A stretch of DNA of 64,000 nucleotides. Origin: JAWPMT01 sp965267435. GTDB taxonomy: Bacteria; Bacteroidota; Bacteroidia; Cytophagales; Cyclobacteriaceae. The stretch lies in the NCBI GenBank assembly GCA_965267435.1, contig OZ253960.1, positions 6,758,001 to 6,822,000 of the forward strand, given 5' to 3'. Numbering within the stretch: position 1 is the stretch's first letter; the number at the start of each line of letters is the position of its first letter. Position numbers and translations under genes: made by a program. The notes under the pieces are model-generated. The model made no database searches and was not told the origin of the DNA. It was given only the letters and a program-made list of their open reading frames with translations. Positions 51,067-59,736 of the stretch are shown one piece after another.

Positions 51067-51315
51067 ATGGCGCATACACAATTAGATACTTATCAGAAAG
51101 CCCTCAAGGCGGATCAGGAGGGTGATTGGGAGGGAGCCCACACGCTTATCCAGGACCTGCCCGATCAGAAGGCCGCCTGGATCCACGCCTATTTGCATAG
51201 AAAGGAAGGCGATCAATGGAATGCAGACTATTGGTACCGACGTGCAGGCAAACCCTCCTTTCAGGGCAGCCTCGACGACGAGTGGCAGCAGATCTGGGAT
51301 GCGATCAGTGCTTGA
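51067..51315 (+). CDS. Small conserved TPR-like protein
   Basis: 82 aa. Helical throughout (LDTYQKALKADQEGDWEGAHTLIQDLPDQKAAWIHAYLHRKEGDQWNADYWYRRAGKP), with a pattern like two short TPR helices and no other motif. Similar small proteins occur widely in Bacteroidota and Proteobacteria without known function, to my recollection. Its end overlaps the convergent GNAT-nitrilase fusion by 11 bases. It has its own promoter region of about 90 bases. Confidence 0.75.
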   Translation: MAHTQLDTYQKALKADQEGDWEGAHTLIQDLPDQKAAWIHAYLHRKEGDQWNADYWYRRAGKPSFQGSLDDEWQQIWDAISA

Positions 51316-52858
51316 TCAGCTCCACCTTGTAAAGATCCTTGCGGCGGTCGTTTAGGTTTCGGACGCTGCCATAGGTATTGAGCTCTCTGAGGAGGTTGAT
51401 ATCCACATCAGCCACCAGGATCATTTCAGTGTTTGGCGTCGCTTCGGCCTTGATGCCATTGGTAGGGAAGGAAAAGTCGCAGGGTGTGAACACGGTAGAC
51501 TGTGCAAATTGGATATCCATGTTGTGCACCTTGGGGATGTTTCCAACGCTGCCAGCGATGGCCACATAGCACTCATTCTCGATGGCTCGCGCCCGGGCAC
51601 AATTGCGCACTCGCTCATATCCATTTTGGGTGTCAGTGAGAAATGGTACAAACAAGATGTCCATGCCATCTTCTGCGAGCAACCTGCTTAGCTCGGGGAA
51701 CTCGACGTCATAGCAAATCAGGATGCCGATCTTGCCACAGTCGGTGTCGAAGGTGCGAATTTCATCGCCGCCCTGCATACCCCACACTTTCACCTCATCG
51801 GGTGTGGGATGGATCTTCACATACTTGTCGACACCACCTTCCCGGTGGCATAGAAAGCCTACATTGTAGAGCTTACCGTCGACCACCTCCGGCATACTAC
51901 CCGTGATGATATTGATATTGTAAGAAATCGACAGCTCGCTGAGCCTCGTCTTCACGGCTTCGGTGTATTCCGCCAGCTTCCTGATCGCATCTGGCTCATC
52001 CAGTTCGTTGTAGTCTGCCATGAGTGGTGCATTGAAGAACTCTGGGAAAACGCAGAAGTCACATCGATAACCGGAGACTGTATTGAGGAAATATGTCACC
52101 TGATCCATGAGGCCATCCATGTCTTTGTAGAGGCGCATTTGCCACTGGACCAAACCGAGCCTCACCACCGATTTGGAGGTGTCGACGGCGGTCTCTGATT
52201 CTTCTTCGGGTTCCTCGTAGTAGATGTTGCGCCACTCGAGGAGTACCGCGTAGTTGCCAGAGTCCTCATCGTCGGGCAGGTAGTTCCTCAGGATCTTGGC
52301 GATATGGAAGTCGTTGGAGAGCTGAAAGTCAAGTACTGGATCGTGGATCTCCTTCAGGCGTACATTTTCTATGTATTCCTTCGGGGTCATGTCATGCGCG
52401 TACTTGTGATAGTTGGGGATCCGACCTCCAAACATGATAGCCTTCAGGTTGAGCTTCTCACATAGGTCCTTGCGGTAATCATAAAGGCGCCTACCCAACC
52501 GCAACCCACGGAACTCGGGTTTGATAAAAATATCTATTCCATACAGGATATCACCCTCCTCGTCGTGGGAGTTGAAGGTAAAGTCATCTGTGATCTTCTG
52601 ATAGGTGTGGCCACGCTTATAGAGGCGCTCCTCGTAGGTGATCATAGATAAGGCACCGCCGGCTATCTCTCCGTTGACCTTGATGACGACCTGGCCATCA
52701 GGAAAGATCTTGAGAAGTTTTCGAATATGCTTTTTCTCCCAGTAGTTGTCAACGATCGTGGGATAGCTGGTGATCATCGCCTGCTTCAGTTCCTCGTAGT
52801 CCTCGAGTTGGAGGAACTGGAGCTCAATGTTTTCAATTTTCTGCTCGGTCTTTTCCAT
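51305..52858 (-). CDS. GNAT acetyltransferase fused to a carbon-nitrogen hydrolase
   Basis: 517 aa in two parts. Residues 1-220 are a GNAT fold (YGIDIFIKPEFRGLRLGRRLYDYRKDLCEKL with the acetyl-CoA loop RGLRLGRRL). Residues 230-500 are a nitrilase-superfamily domain with the catalytic triad Glu in CVFPEFF, Lys in VKIHPTPDE, Cys in LICYDVEFPE. The pairing suggests a two-step acyl-transfer and amide-cleavage enzyme. The fused type is known in several bacteria, but the substrate is unknown. Start at 52858 directly precedes the conserved N-terminus. Confidence 0.9.
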   Translation of the reverse strand: MEKTEQKIENIELQFLQLEDYEELKQAMITSYPTIVDNYWEKKHIRKLLKIFPDGQVVIKVNGEIAGGALSMITYEERLYKRGHTYQKITDDFTFNSHDEEGDILYGIDIFIKPEFRGLRLGRRLYDYRKDLCEKLNLKAIMFGGRIPNYHKYAHDMTPKEYIENVRLKEIHDPVLDFQLSNDFHIAKILRNYLPDDEDSGNYAVLLEWRNIYYEEPEEESETAVDTSKSVVRLGLVQWQMRLYKDMDGLMDQVTYFLNTVSGYRCDFCVFPEFFNAPLMADYNELDEPDAIRKLAEYTEAVKTRLSELSISYNINIITGSMPEVVDGKLYNVGFLCHREGGVDKYVKIHPTPDEVKVWGMQGGDEIRTFDTDCGKIGILICYDVEFPELSRLLAEDGMDILFVPFLTDTQNGYERVRNCARARAIENECYVAIAGSVGNIPKVHNMDIQFAQSTVFTPCDFSFPTNGIKAEATPNTEMILVADVDINLLRELNTYGSVRNLNDRRKDLYKVELIKH

Positions 52859-52921
52859 GCCGGCGTAAAAATACGAGGCAAAAAATCGAAATATCTCTTT
52901 TTACCCGGGAGAGAATGTGAT

Positions 52922-53827
52922 TCAGCTTTCGCTGCTGAAGAGATCCGAGCTCAAATACCGATCCCCTCTGTCGCATACAATGGATACAACTATGGAGGGT
53001 TTTGTCAATGTCTGGGCCAGTTGCACTACAGCGTGCTGCACTCCACCGCTACTCATACCGGCGAACACACCGGCTTCTTTGGCCATTCGACGGGTCATTT
53101 CCATGGCCTGGTCGCGATTGACATACAATATCTCGTCCACCCGATCCGCTTCAAATATTTTTGGAAGGAACTCTGGCGACCACTTCCGAATACCCGGGAT
53201 CTGTGAGCCTTCTTCAGGCTGAACGCCGACGATGCGGATATTGGGGTTTTGCTCCTTAAGGAATCGCGAGTTGCCCATGATGGTGCCCGTAGTGCCCATG
53301 CTCGCTACGAAATGCGTGATCTTACCTTCCGTATCTCGCCAGATCTCTGGTGAGGTAGTCTTGTAGTGAGCGAGGTAGTTGTCGGGATTGCCAAACTGGT
53401 CCAGCATATAATAGCCCTCCTTCTCCACCATTTCTTCAGCCACCGTCCGAGAATACTCGATGGTCCCTTCGGAAGGGGTGAGAATCACCCTGGCCCCGTA
53501 AGCACGCATGGTATCGATACGCTCTTGCGTAGAGTTTTCGGGCATGATGAGCGTGATATCCAGCTTGAAAGAAGCCGCAACCATGGCCAGTGCGATACCG
53601 GTATTGCCACTGGTAGCTTCGACGAGCTTACTGTGACTATCAATATCTCCCCGCTCGAGCGCCTGCTGGATCATATTGTACGCCGGTCGGTCCTTTACGC
53701 TGCCACCAGGATTATTGCCTTCCAGCTTACCGTACACCATGACATGGTCAGGGATCTCAGGCAGCTGTATCCGCACCAGCGGCGTATTGCCAATCAATTC
53801 ACCAATGTTTTGGGCCAGTTCCTTCAT
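52922..53827 (-). CDS. cysM: Cysteine synthase, CysM/CysK type
   Basis: 301 aa PLP enzyme using O-acetylserine and sulfide. PLP Lys in NPGGSVKDRPAYNM, phosphate loop EATSGNTGIALAM, SMGTTGTIMG and the C-terminal CDRGDRYLSSDLF; the last element is more CysM-like. It is preceded at 3 bases by cysE on the same strand, so the last two steps of cysteine synthesis are co-expressed. It may use thiosulfate as well as sulfide. Confidence 0.93.
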   Translation of the reverse strand: MKELAQNIGELIGNTPLVRIQLPEIPDHVMVYGKLEGNNPGGSVKDRPAYNMIQQALERGDIDSHSKLVEATSGNTGIALAMVAASFKLDITLIMPENSTQERIDTMRAYGARVILTPSEGTIEYSRTVAEEMVEKEGYYMLDQFGNPDNYLAHYKTTSPEIWRDTEGKITHFVASMGTTGTIMGNSRFLKEQNPNIRIVGVQPEEGSQIPGIRKWSPEFLPKIFEADRVDEILYVNRDQAMEMTRRMAKEAGVFAGMSSGGVQHAVVQLAQTLTKPSIVVSIVCDRGDRYLSSDLFSSES

Positions 53828-53830
53828 GAT

Positions 53831-54637
53831 TTAGAGTGCTTTGATGGTTTGCTGATCCTGTGATTGGTAATATACCCTGGAGTTGGGGGCGACACTACTT
53901 GTCAGCCAGACGCTGCCACCTATCATACTATTCTTTCCGATGAGGGTCTCGCCGCCCAAGATGGTAGCACCAGCGTAGATGACGACATTGTCTTCGATGG
54001 TCGGATGACGCTTCACCTTCGCCAGTTCCTTTGCGACGCTGAGGGCCCCGAGGGTCACACCCTGGTAAACTTTCACATCATTCCCAATGATGGTAGTTTC
54101 CCCGATGACTACTCCTGTGCCATGGTCGATACAAAACCTACGCCCAATGATCGCACCGGGATGTATGTCAATGCCTGTACGTGCATGGGCATATTCGGTA
54201 AAGATCCGTGGCAAGTAGGGGATCTCCAGTTTGATCATTACGTGAGCAATGCGATAGACCGCGATGGCAAAGAAGCCTGGATAGCTGCGGATAACTTCCT
54301 TCAGGTCATTGGCAGCGGGATCTCCCTGCAAGATGGCCTCGGCATCTTCCATGCACTCGTCATAGACTTGCTCCAGTTGCTGAAAGAAGGACTTGCAAAT
54401 GGACTGTACTCCTTCCTGCCGACACGCTTTGGTCTTGCTTAGCAGCTGCTCGAAGTCAAACTGGATATGTCGGTATTGATCTCTGATGTTTTCCTCGTCA
54501 GTGTAGCGCAGCCGGTTGAGCTCTGGAAATAGAAACTGGAGCAACTTCATGATGAAGTCGTCGATTTCTTCTTCGCCAGGCAGGGCTTTGGGCTGACTAT
54601 GTGCTTCGGAGATCTTCCTGAAGAATTGTGGCGTCAT
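53831..54637 (-). CDS. cysE: Serine O-acetyltransferase
   Basis: 268 aa from the ATG at 54637; the longer frame (TTG at 54733) adds an improbable leader. The N-terminal helical domain ends near residue 150 and the left-handed beta-helix follows (GIDIHPGAIIGRRFCIDHGTGVVIGETTIIGNDVKVYQGVTLGAL), with hexapeptide repeats and the IDHGTG active-site His and Asp. It makes O-acetylserine for CysM downstream (3-base gap). Transcription probably starts in the 287-base upstream gap shared divergently with gldA. Confidence 0.94.
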   Translation of the reverse strand: MTPQFFRKISEAHSQPKALPGEEEIDDFIMKLLQFLFPELNRLRYTDEENIRDQYRHIQFDFEQLLSKTKACRQEGVQSICKSFFQQLEQVYDECMEDAEAILQGDPAANDLKEVIRSYPGFFAIAVYRIAHVMIKLEIPYLPRIFTEYAHARTGIDIHPGAIIGRRFCIDHGTGVVIGETTIIGNDVKVYQGVTLGALSVAKELAKVKRHPTIEDNVVIYAGATILGGETLIGKNSMIGGSVWLTSSVAPNSRVYYQSQDQQTIKAL

Positions 54638-54924
54638 GGTTGTAGAGAAATACAGTGAAACAACGACCAAATACCAGCGCTGGTTCTCAGATTTACAGAA
54701 AGAACGACAAAATAGGTGAACTACCCGGTTCAACTAGCAGTGGGGAGAATGAGCCGGAATAAGAAGAAAGATCTTCGCCATCGTCGATCAGAGGTGGTCA
54801 TCAGGTGTTAACAGATTTTAACATCAGAGCACACTTGAAATTCTTTGCCGCCCCGCCTAATATTGCGATCGATTTGCAAATGTCTATTAATCAATCGTTT
54901 TGCAACATAATCCGGAATTGAATC
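54638..54924. other. Divergent promoter gap between cysE and gldA
   Basis: 287 bases between head-to-head genes. It holds the promoters of both operons. A weak short inverted repeat (gttaaca...tgttaac-like half at 54806-54825: ggtgttaacagattttaacatc) is visible. I see no classical Bacteroidota -33/-7 pair with confidence and no RNA gene. Confidence 0.5.
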
Positions 54925-55848
54925 ATGTCAATCATTGTAGAAAACCTCACCAAGAAATACGGTGAGCAGAAAGCAGTAAATGACATATCATTTGAGGTGA
55001 AGACCGGGGAGGTCGTGGGATTTCTTGGGCCGAATGGCGCGGGAAAGAGTACGACGATGAAGATGATCACGTGCTTCATGGCTCCCTCGACTGGGGATAT
55101 CCGTCTCGATGACTTGTCCATTCACAACGATCAGGAATCCATCAAGAAGAAGATTGGCTATCTGCCAGAGAACAACCCGCTCTACACAGATATGCCGATC
55201 ATTGACTATTTGCGCTTCACCGCGGAAATCCAGGGTGTCGAGAAATCGCTGATACCCGCGCGCATCGGCGAGATGATCGAAAAGTGCGGCCTGGATCGTG
55301 AGAAACACAAGAATATCAATGAACTCTCTAAGGGATACCGGCAGCGCGTAGGACTTGCCCAGGCGATGATCCACGATCCTGAGGTGTTGATCCTCGACGA
55401 GCCGACCACGGGACTTGATCCCAACCAGATCGTCGAGATCAGAAAGCTCATCAAGGAACTAGGCAAGCAGAAGACGGTGATCCTCAGTTCGCACATTCTC
55501 TCGGAGGTAGAGGCCACTTGTGATCGGATCCTTATTATTAATAGGGGACGTATCGTCGCGGACGGTTCGTCTGATACACTGCGACAGCAGGCACAGGGGC
55601 AGGAGTTGCTGACTGTCAGTCTGGAGGCACCGAATGAGGAAGTGCAGAAGGCGCTACTGGGACTTGCCACGGTGGAGACTGTCAGTCCCCTTGAGGACAA
55701 GGATGGGTTCTTCAGGATCCAGAGCAAACCGGATTCCAGTTCACGTAAGGCAGTGTTTGACCTTTGCGTGGAGAAGAAATGGTACCTGATGGAGATGACG
55801 GGCATCGAGACCCGTCTGGAAGATGTATTTAGAGACTTGACCAACTAA
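54925..55848 (+). CDS. gldA: Gliding-motility ABC transporter ATPase
   Basis: 307 aa. ABC ATPase with Walker A GPNGAGKST, signature LSKGYRQRVGLAQA, Walker B VLILDEPTTGLDP and switch His in SSHILSEVEAT; a C-terminal extension (about 210-307) is typical of GldA. In Flavobacterium johnsoniae GldA, GldF and GldG form a transporter needed for gliding. It heads a four-gene operon with gaps of 13, 12 and 14 bases. Role in motility is inferred from family; other roles occur in non-motile Bacteroidota. Confidence 0.92.
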   Translation: MSIIVENLTKKYGEQKAVNDISFEVKTGEVVGFLGPNGAGKSTTMKMITCFMAPSTGDIRLDDLSIHNDQESIKKKIGYLPENNPLYTDMPIIDYLRFTAEIQGVEKSLIPARIGEMIEKCGLDREKHKNINELSKGYRQRVGLAQAMIHDPEVLILDEPTTGLDPNQIVEIRKLIKELGKQKTVILSSHILSEVEATCDRILIINRGRIVADGSSDTLRQQAQGQELLTVSLEAPNEEVQKALLGLATVETVSPLEDKDGFFRIQSKPDSSSRKAVFDLCVEKKWYLMEMTGIETRLEDVFRDLTN

Positions 55849-55861
55849 AAAGAATTGAGAG

Positions 55862-56587
55862 ATGAATAAGACCTGGATAATTACTAAACGGGAACTGGCC
55901 TCATTCTTTGATTCCCTGATTGCTTACGTCATGATCATCCTGTTCCTGGGGCTCAGTGGCATCTTCACATGGCTCGTGAGTAGCAATATCTTCGTGAGCC
56001 AGCAGGCGAGTATGGGAACGTTTTTCGGTGTGGCTTTCTGGTCACTGTTCTTTTTTATTCCAGCCATCACCATGCGGATGATTGCCGAGGAGAACAGGGC
56101 TGGTACGATTGAGTTGCTCATTACCAAGGCTGTAACGGATTGGCAAATCGTGATTGGCAAGTTTTTGGCCTGCCTGATTCTTGTGCTGATCGCTTTGGTG
56201 TGTACCCTTCCTTATTATGTGACGATCTCACAGCTTGGCAACGTGGATGATGGTGCCGTCATTGGCGGCTATTTGGGATTGACTATGCTCTCTGCCGCCT
56301 ACATCAGCATTGGGCTATTCGCCAGCAGCATGACGCAAAACCAGATTGTGGCGATTTTGCTGGCACTGTTGATCTCAGTTTTCTTCCATTTCCTTTTCGA
56401 TGCAATCGGAGGTACGCTCACGGGGTTTTTCGGAGAGCTGTTCAACTATCTCAGTATTCGCACGCACTTTGATTCACTGAGTCGGGGTGTCATCGACAGT
56501 CGTGATATCATCTACTTTCTGTCGATCATAGGCCTTGGGCTTGTGTTTGCACAAACCATGCTTTCCAAAAGAAACTGGCAATCATAA
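55862..56587 (+). CDS. gldF: Gliding-motility ABC transporter permease
   Basis: 241 aa with six membrane helices (about 20-40, 55-75, 104-124, 133-158, 164-190 and 214-232). The family is ABC2-type permease; the gene sits between gldA and gldG with short gaps, as in all gldF loci. It provides the membrane channel for GldA. FFIPAITMRMIAEENRAGTIELL is the conserved coupling segment near residue 60-83. Confidence 0.92.
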   Translation: MNKTWIITKRELASFFDSLIAYVMIILFLGLSGIFTWLVSSNIFVSQQASMGTFFGVAFWSLFFFIPAITMRMIAEENRAGTIELLITKAVTDWQIVIGKFLACLILVLIALVCTLPYYVTISQLGNVDDGAVIGGYLGLTMLSAAYISIGLFASSMTQNQIVAILLALLISVFFHFLFDAIGGTLTGFFGELFNYLSIRTHFDSLSRGVIDSRDIIYFLSIIGLGLVFAQTMLSKRNWQS

Positions 56588-56599
56588 ACAGCAACGACG

Positions 56600-58117
56600 A
56601 TGAAGCAGACTACCATATTGACACAATTGTTGATCGTGATAGCCATCGTGGTGGTGGCCAACCTCATATCGCGGGGATTGTATTTCAGAATTGACTTCAC
56701 CGAGGACCAACGGTACACATTGAGCAAAGCCACGAAAGATGTCCTTGCCGATCTCAATGATGTGATTACCGTCCAGGCCTACTTCACGGAGGAACTGCCC
56801 GCACAGCTGGCGTACGTTCGCAATGATCTACGAGACATGCTCCTGGAATATGAAAACCTCGCCGGCGGCAATCTTGTATTTGAATTCATCAACCCCAATG
56901 AAAGCGATGAATTGAAGCAAGAAGCGATGCAGAGTGGCGTGGCACCTCTGTCCATAAATGTGGTCGAGAATGATCAGCGCCAACAGATACAGGCATTTCT
57001 GGGGATAGTGATGAAGAGTGGTGATCGCAGGGAAGTGATCCCCGTTGTGCAGCCTGAAGGTGCAATGGAATATGATTTGACGACTGCGATCAAGAAAATC
57101 GCCATTGTTGACAAGCCGAGGGTAGGCGTAATCAGCGGGTATGGCGAAGCCTCGCTGAATTCGATGATTCAGTTGGCGCAACAGCTATCTGTCCTTTATG
57201 ATATCGAACCCTTCAATATCAGGGATACTTCTGCAGTCCCCGTGTCCTACCGAAGTCTGATCTGGGTCGGGCCTAAGGATACCATACCTGCGTTTGAGTT
57301 CGCCAAATTGGATAGGTACCTCGACCAGGGCGGTTCAATCTTTCTAGCACACTCGAGCGTGGCTGGAAATCTACAGCAGTCCCAACAACTAGGTGTCGCA
57401 CCAGACATTGGGGTACGCAACTGGGTGATGAACAAGGGACTGTCTTTTGGCGGTGAGTTTGTGATCGACCCCGCGTGTGCATCTATCACAGCGCAGGAGC
57501 GTCGTGGTTTTATGACGATCAACAGGCAGATACAATTCCCCTATTTTCCTATCGTGGGCAATTTCGCAGACCATCCCGTGACCGGTGGTTTGGAAGGCAT
57601 CATTCTGCCTTTTGTCAATGCCTTTGTGCCCAATAGCATCGATACGACCACGACCATTACGCCTTTGCTATTCACATCAGAGATATCTGGTGTCGTGCGT
57701 CCTCCGTCCTACGTAGATATACAGAAAGAGTGGCGGGAGGCCGACTTCCCTATGGAGCAGCAAATTCTTGCCGCCACCATCGAGGACATAGGGCTTGGCG
57801 GTGGAAAGCTGACGGTCATCGGTAATGAACTATTCATCGTCAATGGCGAAGGGCAGCAGGCGCAGCAGCTCAGCCCCGACAATGTCAATTTTGCGAGTAA
57901 TGCGATTGACTTCATGTCTGATGACACGGGCTTGATAGATCTTCGGACCAAAGCGGTCACCACAAGGCCTCTGGATACTATCGAAGATTCCACGCGAAAC
58001 CTGCTGAAATACGGCAATGTCTTTGCACCCATATTGCTGATACTGGTTTACGCTTTCATAAGGAGACAGGCGAAGAACCGTCAGCGTCAGAAGTGGGCTC
58101 AGGGTAACTACGCATAA
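56600..58117 (+). CDS. gldG: Gliding-motility-associated ABC transporter substrate-binding protein
   Basis: 505 aa. One N-terminal helix (about 5-25) and one C-terminal helix (about 472-490) bracket a large periplasmic domain of the ABC_transp_aux fold with YTLSKATKDVLADLNDVITVQAYFT near residue 35-60. It is 12 bases after gldF. Together with gldA/gldF it is a complete module; some species have a GldF-GldG fusion, here they are separate. Confidence 0.92.
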   Translation: MKQTTILTQLLIVIAIVVVANLISRGLYFRIDFTEDQRYTLSKATKDVLADLNDVITVQAYFTEELPAQLAYVRNDLRDMLLEYENLAGGNLVFEFINPNESDELKQEAMQSGVAPLSINVVENDQRQQIQAFLGIVMKSGDRREVIPVVQPEGAMEYDLTTAIKKIAIVDKPRVGVISGYGEASLNSMIQLAQQLSVLYDIEPFNIRDTSAVPVSYRSLIWVGPKDTIPAFEFAKLDRYLDQGGSIFLAHSSVAGNLQQSQQLGVAPDIGVRNWVMNKGLSFGGEFVIDPACASITAQERRGFMTINRQIQFPYFPIVGNFADHPVTGGLEGIILPFVNAFVPNSIDTTTTITPLLFTSEISGVVRPPSYVDIQKEWREADFPMEQQILAATIEDIGLGGGKLTVIGNELFIVNGEGQQAQQLSPDNVNFASNAIDFMSDDTGLIDLRTKAVTTRPLDTIEDSTRNLLKYGNVFAPILLILVYAFIRRQAKNRQRQKWAQGNYA

Positions 58118-58131
58118 ACCATACGATCGAT

Positions 58132-59040
58132 ATGAAAGGAAATACAACAATCAAGTTGCTTGCTGCTCTCGGCATTCTGGTGGTCGTCTATCTGGTCATG
58201 ACCCTAACGAAGGGAGATGATCGCAGCAAGTCGTTTCGCTCTGTGCTGGTAGAGATCGATACAGCCCAGGTTACGAGGATAGAGGTGGTGAATGCCGGGA
58301 GCGAGACGGTGGTAACCAAAAAGGGGACAGACACCTGGGAAGTGGGAGTGGAAGATGGAACGAAGCCTGCCAGGACCTCGGCGGTGAAGAACTTGCTCAC
58401 CACAATAGAGGGTGCGGTGCCATCGCGCCTCGTATCACGATCTCAGGACCGCTGGAAGGACTACGCGGTAGATTCCACCGGGACGCGGGTGAAAGTGTTT
58501 GAGGGCAATGACATGACCCTGGATCTGGTGATTGGCCGATTTGGTGTAGAGGGCCAGCAGCAGTTCCATACCTTTGTGAGGCTGGCGGAGGACGATGATG
58601 TCTATCAGGCGGACAACTTCATGGGTATCAGCATTGCCAAGGCGCCGGAAGACTTCAGAAATAGCGATATCCTCCGGTTGAGGAAGGATTCGCTCGTAGA
58701 AGTGAGTTTCAACTATATCGATTCGGCGTTTTCGTTGTACAAGGAAGGTGATAGTTGGACATCCAGTACTATCGCTGCTGATTCGGCGAGTGTCGCTAGC
58801 TACCTGCAAGGTTTGAGCTTCGTCACCAGCCGAAACTTTGCCGAGGGAGATGGCCTTGGCACACCAACACTAAATGTGACCTTCGGCTTCACCAATCGCG
58901 CGGAGATCCAACTCTCCGCGTACGAGCGAGCTGATGGATGGATCCTGCAATCAACGGAAAACGGCGATGAGTACTTCCAGGATGATGAAGTATTTGAAAA
59001 GATCTTCCAGGGACCGTCGCAGTTGGCAGGTGGCCTGTGA
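58132..59040 (+). CDS. DUF4340 protein, fourth member of the gld operon
   Basis: 302 aa. One N-terminal helix (IKLLAALGILVVVYLVM) and a periplasmic DUF4340 domain with tandem repeats like TQVTRIEVVNAGSETVV. DUF4340 genes sit next to GldG/ABC_transp_aux genes in many bacteria and probably encode a partner of the complex. It follows gldG by 14 bases and precedes a terminator, so it completes the operon. Confidence 0.88.
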   Translation: MKGNTTIKLLAALGILVVVYLVMTLTKGDDRSKSFRSVLVEIDTAQVTRIEVVNAGSETVVTKKGTDTWEVGVEDGTKPARTSAVKNLLTTIEGAVPSRLVSRSQDRWKDYAVDSTGTRVKVFEGNDMTLDLVIGRFGVEGQQQFHTFVRLAEDDDVYQADNFMGISIAKAPEDFRNSDILRLRKDSLVEVSFNYIDSAFSLYKEGDSWTSSTIAADSASVASYLQGLSFVTSRNFAEGDGLGTPTLNVTFGFTNRAEIQLSAYERADGWILQSTENGDEYFQDDEVFEKIFQGPSQLAGGL

Positions 59041-59069
59041 CTTTCAGTCCAGATAAGGTAAAAGCTATG

Positions 59070-59096
59070 CCCGGTCATTTGATCGGGTTTTTTTTT
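59070..59096 (+). terminator. Rho-independent terminator after the gld operon
   Basis: A 7-bp stem (cccggtc with gatcggg, one G-T pair; 59070-59076 with 59081-59087), 4-base loop, then nine T residues. It lies 30 bases after the DUF4340 stop and ends the four-gene operon. Confidence 0.9.
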
Positions 59097-59260
59097 GCCG
59101 CAGTGGCTGCCCTTTCATCCAATTGACGTTCGAGAGACTCGTAATGGATCCTGTCCCATTGCCTTTCTGAAACCACGGTCTTATATTCATCCAATTATCG
59201 GTGGTCTTTGGTCTGCTTCTTGCTGACAAGGCCCATGACGCTCTCATGCATAAAATTGGA

Positions 59261-59731
59261 ATGAAAAAAATATTGCTCCTCGTACTGCTAGGCTATGCTC
59301 TTGGTGTTATCCAGGTCAGTGGGCAGAATACTTACGACAAAATGACCAATGAGAAGATGCAGAAAATACTGTATCGAGAGACCCAGGATGTAAAGGGAGA
59401 ACTGGGCAATTGGCAGTTTGTTATCGGTGAGCGTCCGATGCTGGTGCTCACAGATGTCAATGCCAATCGCATGCGAATCATGACTCCCGTCGTGGAGGAG
59501 TCCGAATTGAAGAAGGACCAGTACAAGATCATGTTAGAGGCCAATTTTGATCGCGCGCTGGATGCGAAGTACGCCATCTACCAGGAGGTGGTTTGGTCGG
59601 TCTTCACACATCCCTTGGGCGAGTTGACGGTCGAGCAATTCAAGGATGCCATGGGGCAAGTCGCCACTCTTGCTGACAACTTTGGAGGTAGCTACAACAG
59701 TACCGACCTGTTCTTTGGTGCAGGAAACTAA
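59261..59731 (+). CDS. Small secreted protein with YbjN/type III chaperone-like fold
   Basis: 156 aa from the ATG at 59261; the frame extends upstream to 59201 but the signal peptide (MKKILLLVLLGYALGVIQVSGQ) starts here. The mature part (YDKMTNEKMQKILYRE, MRIMTPVVEESELKKDQYKIMLEANFDRALDAKYAIYQEVVWSVFTHPLGELTVEQFKDAMGQVATL) has the alpha/beta pattern of YbjN-like chaperone folds. Assignment by pattern only; periplasmic. Function unknown. Confidence 0.7.
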   Translation: MKKILLLVLLGYALGVIQVSGQNTYDKMTNEKMQKILYRETQDVKGELGNWQFVIGERPMLVLTDVNANRMRIMTPVVEESELKKDQYKIMLEANFDRALDAKYAIYQEVVWSVFTHPLGELTVEQFKDAMGQVATLADNFGGSYNSTDLFFGAGN

Positions 59732-59736
59732 GGCAC

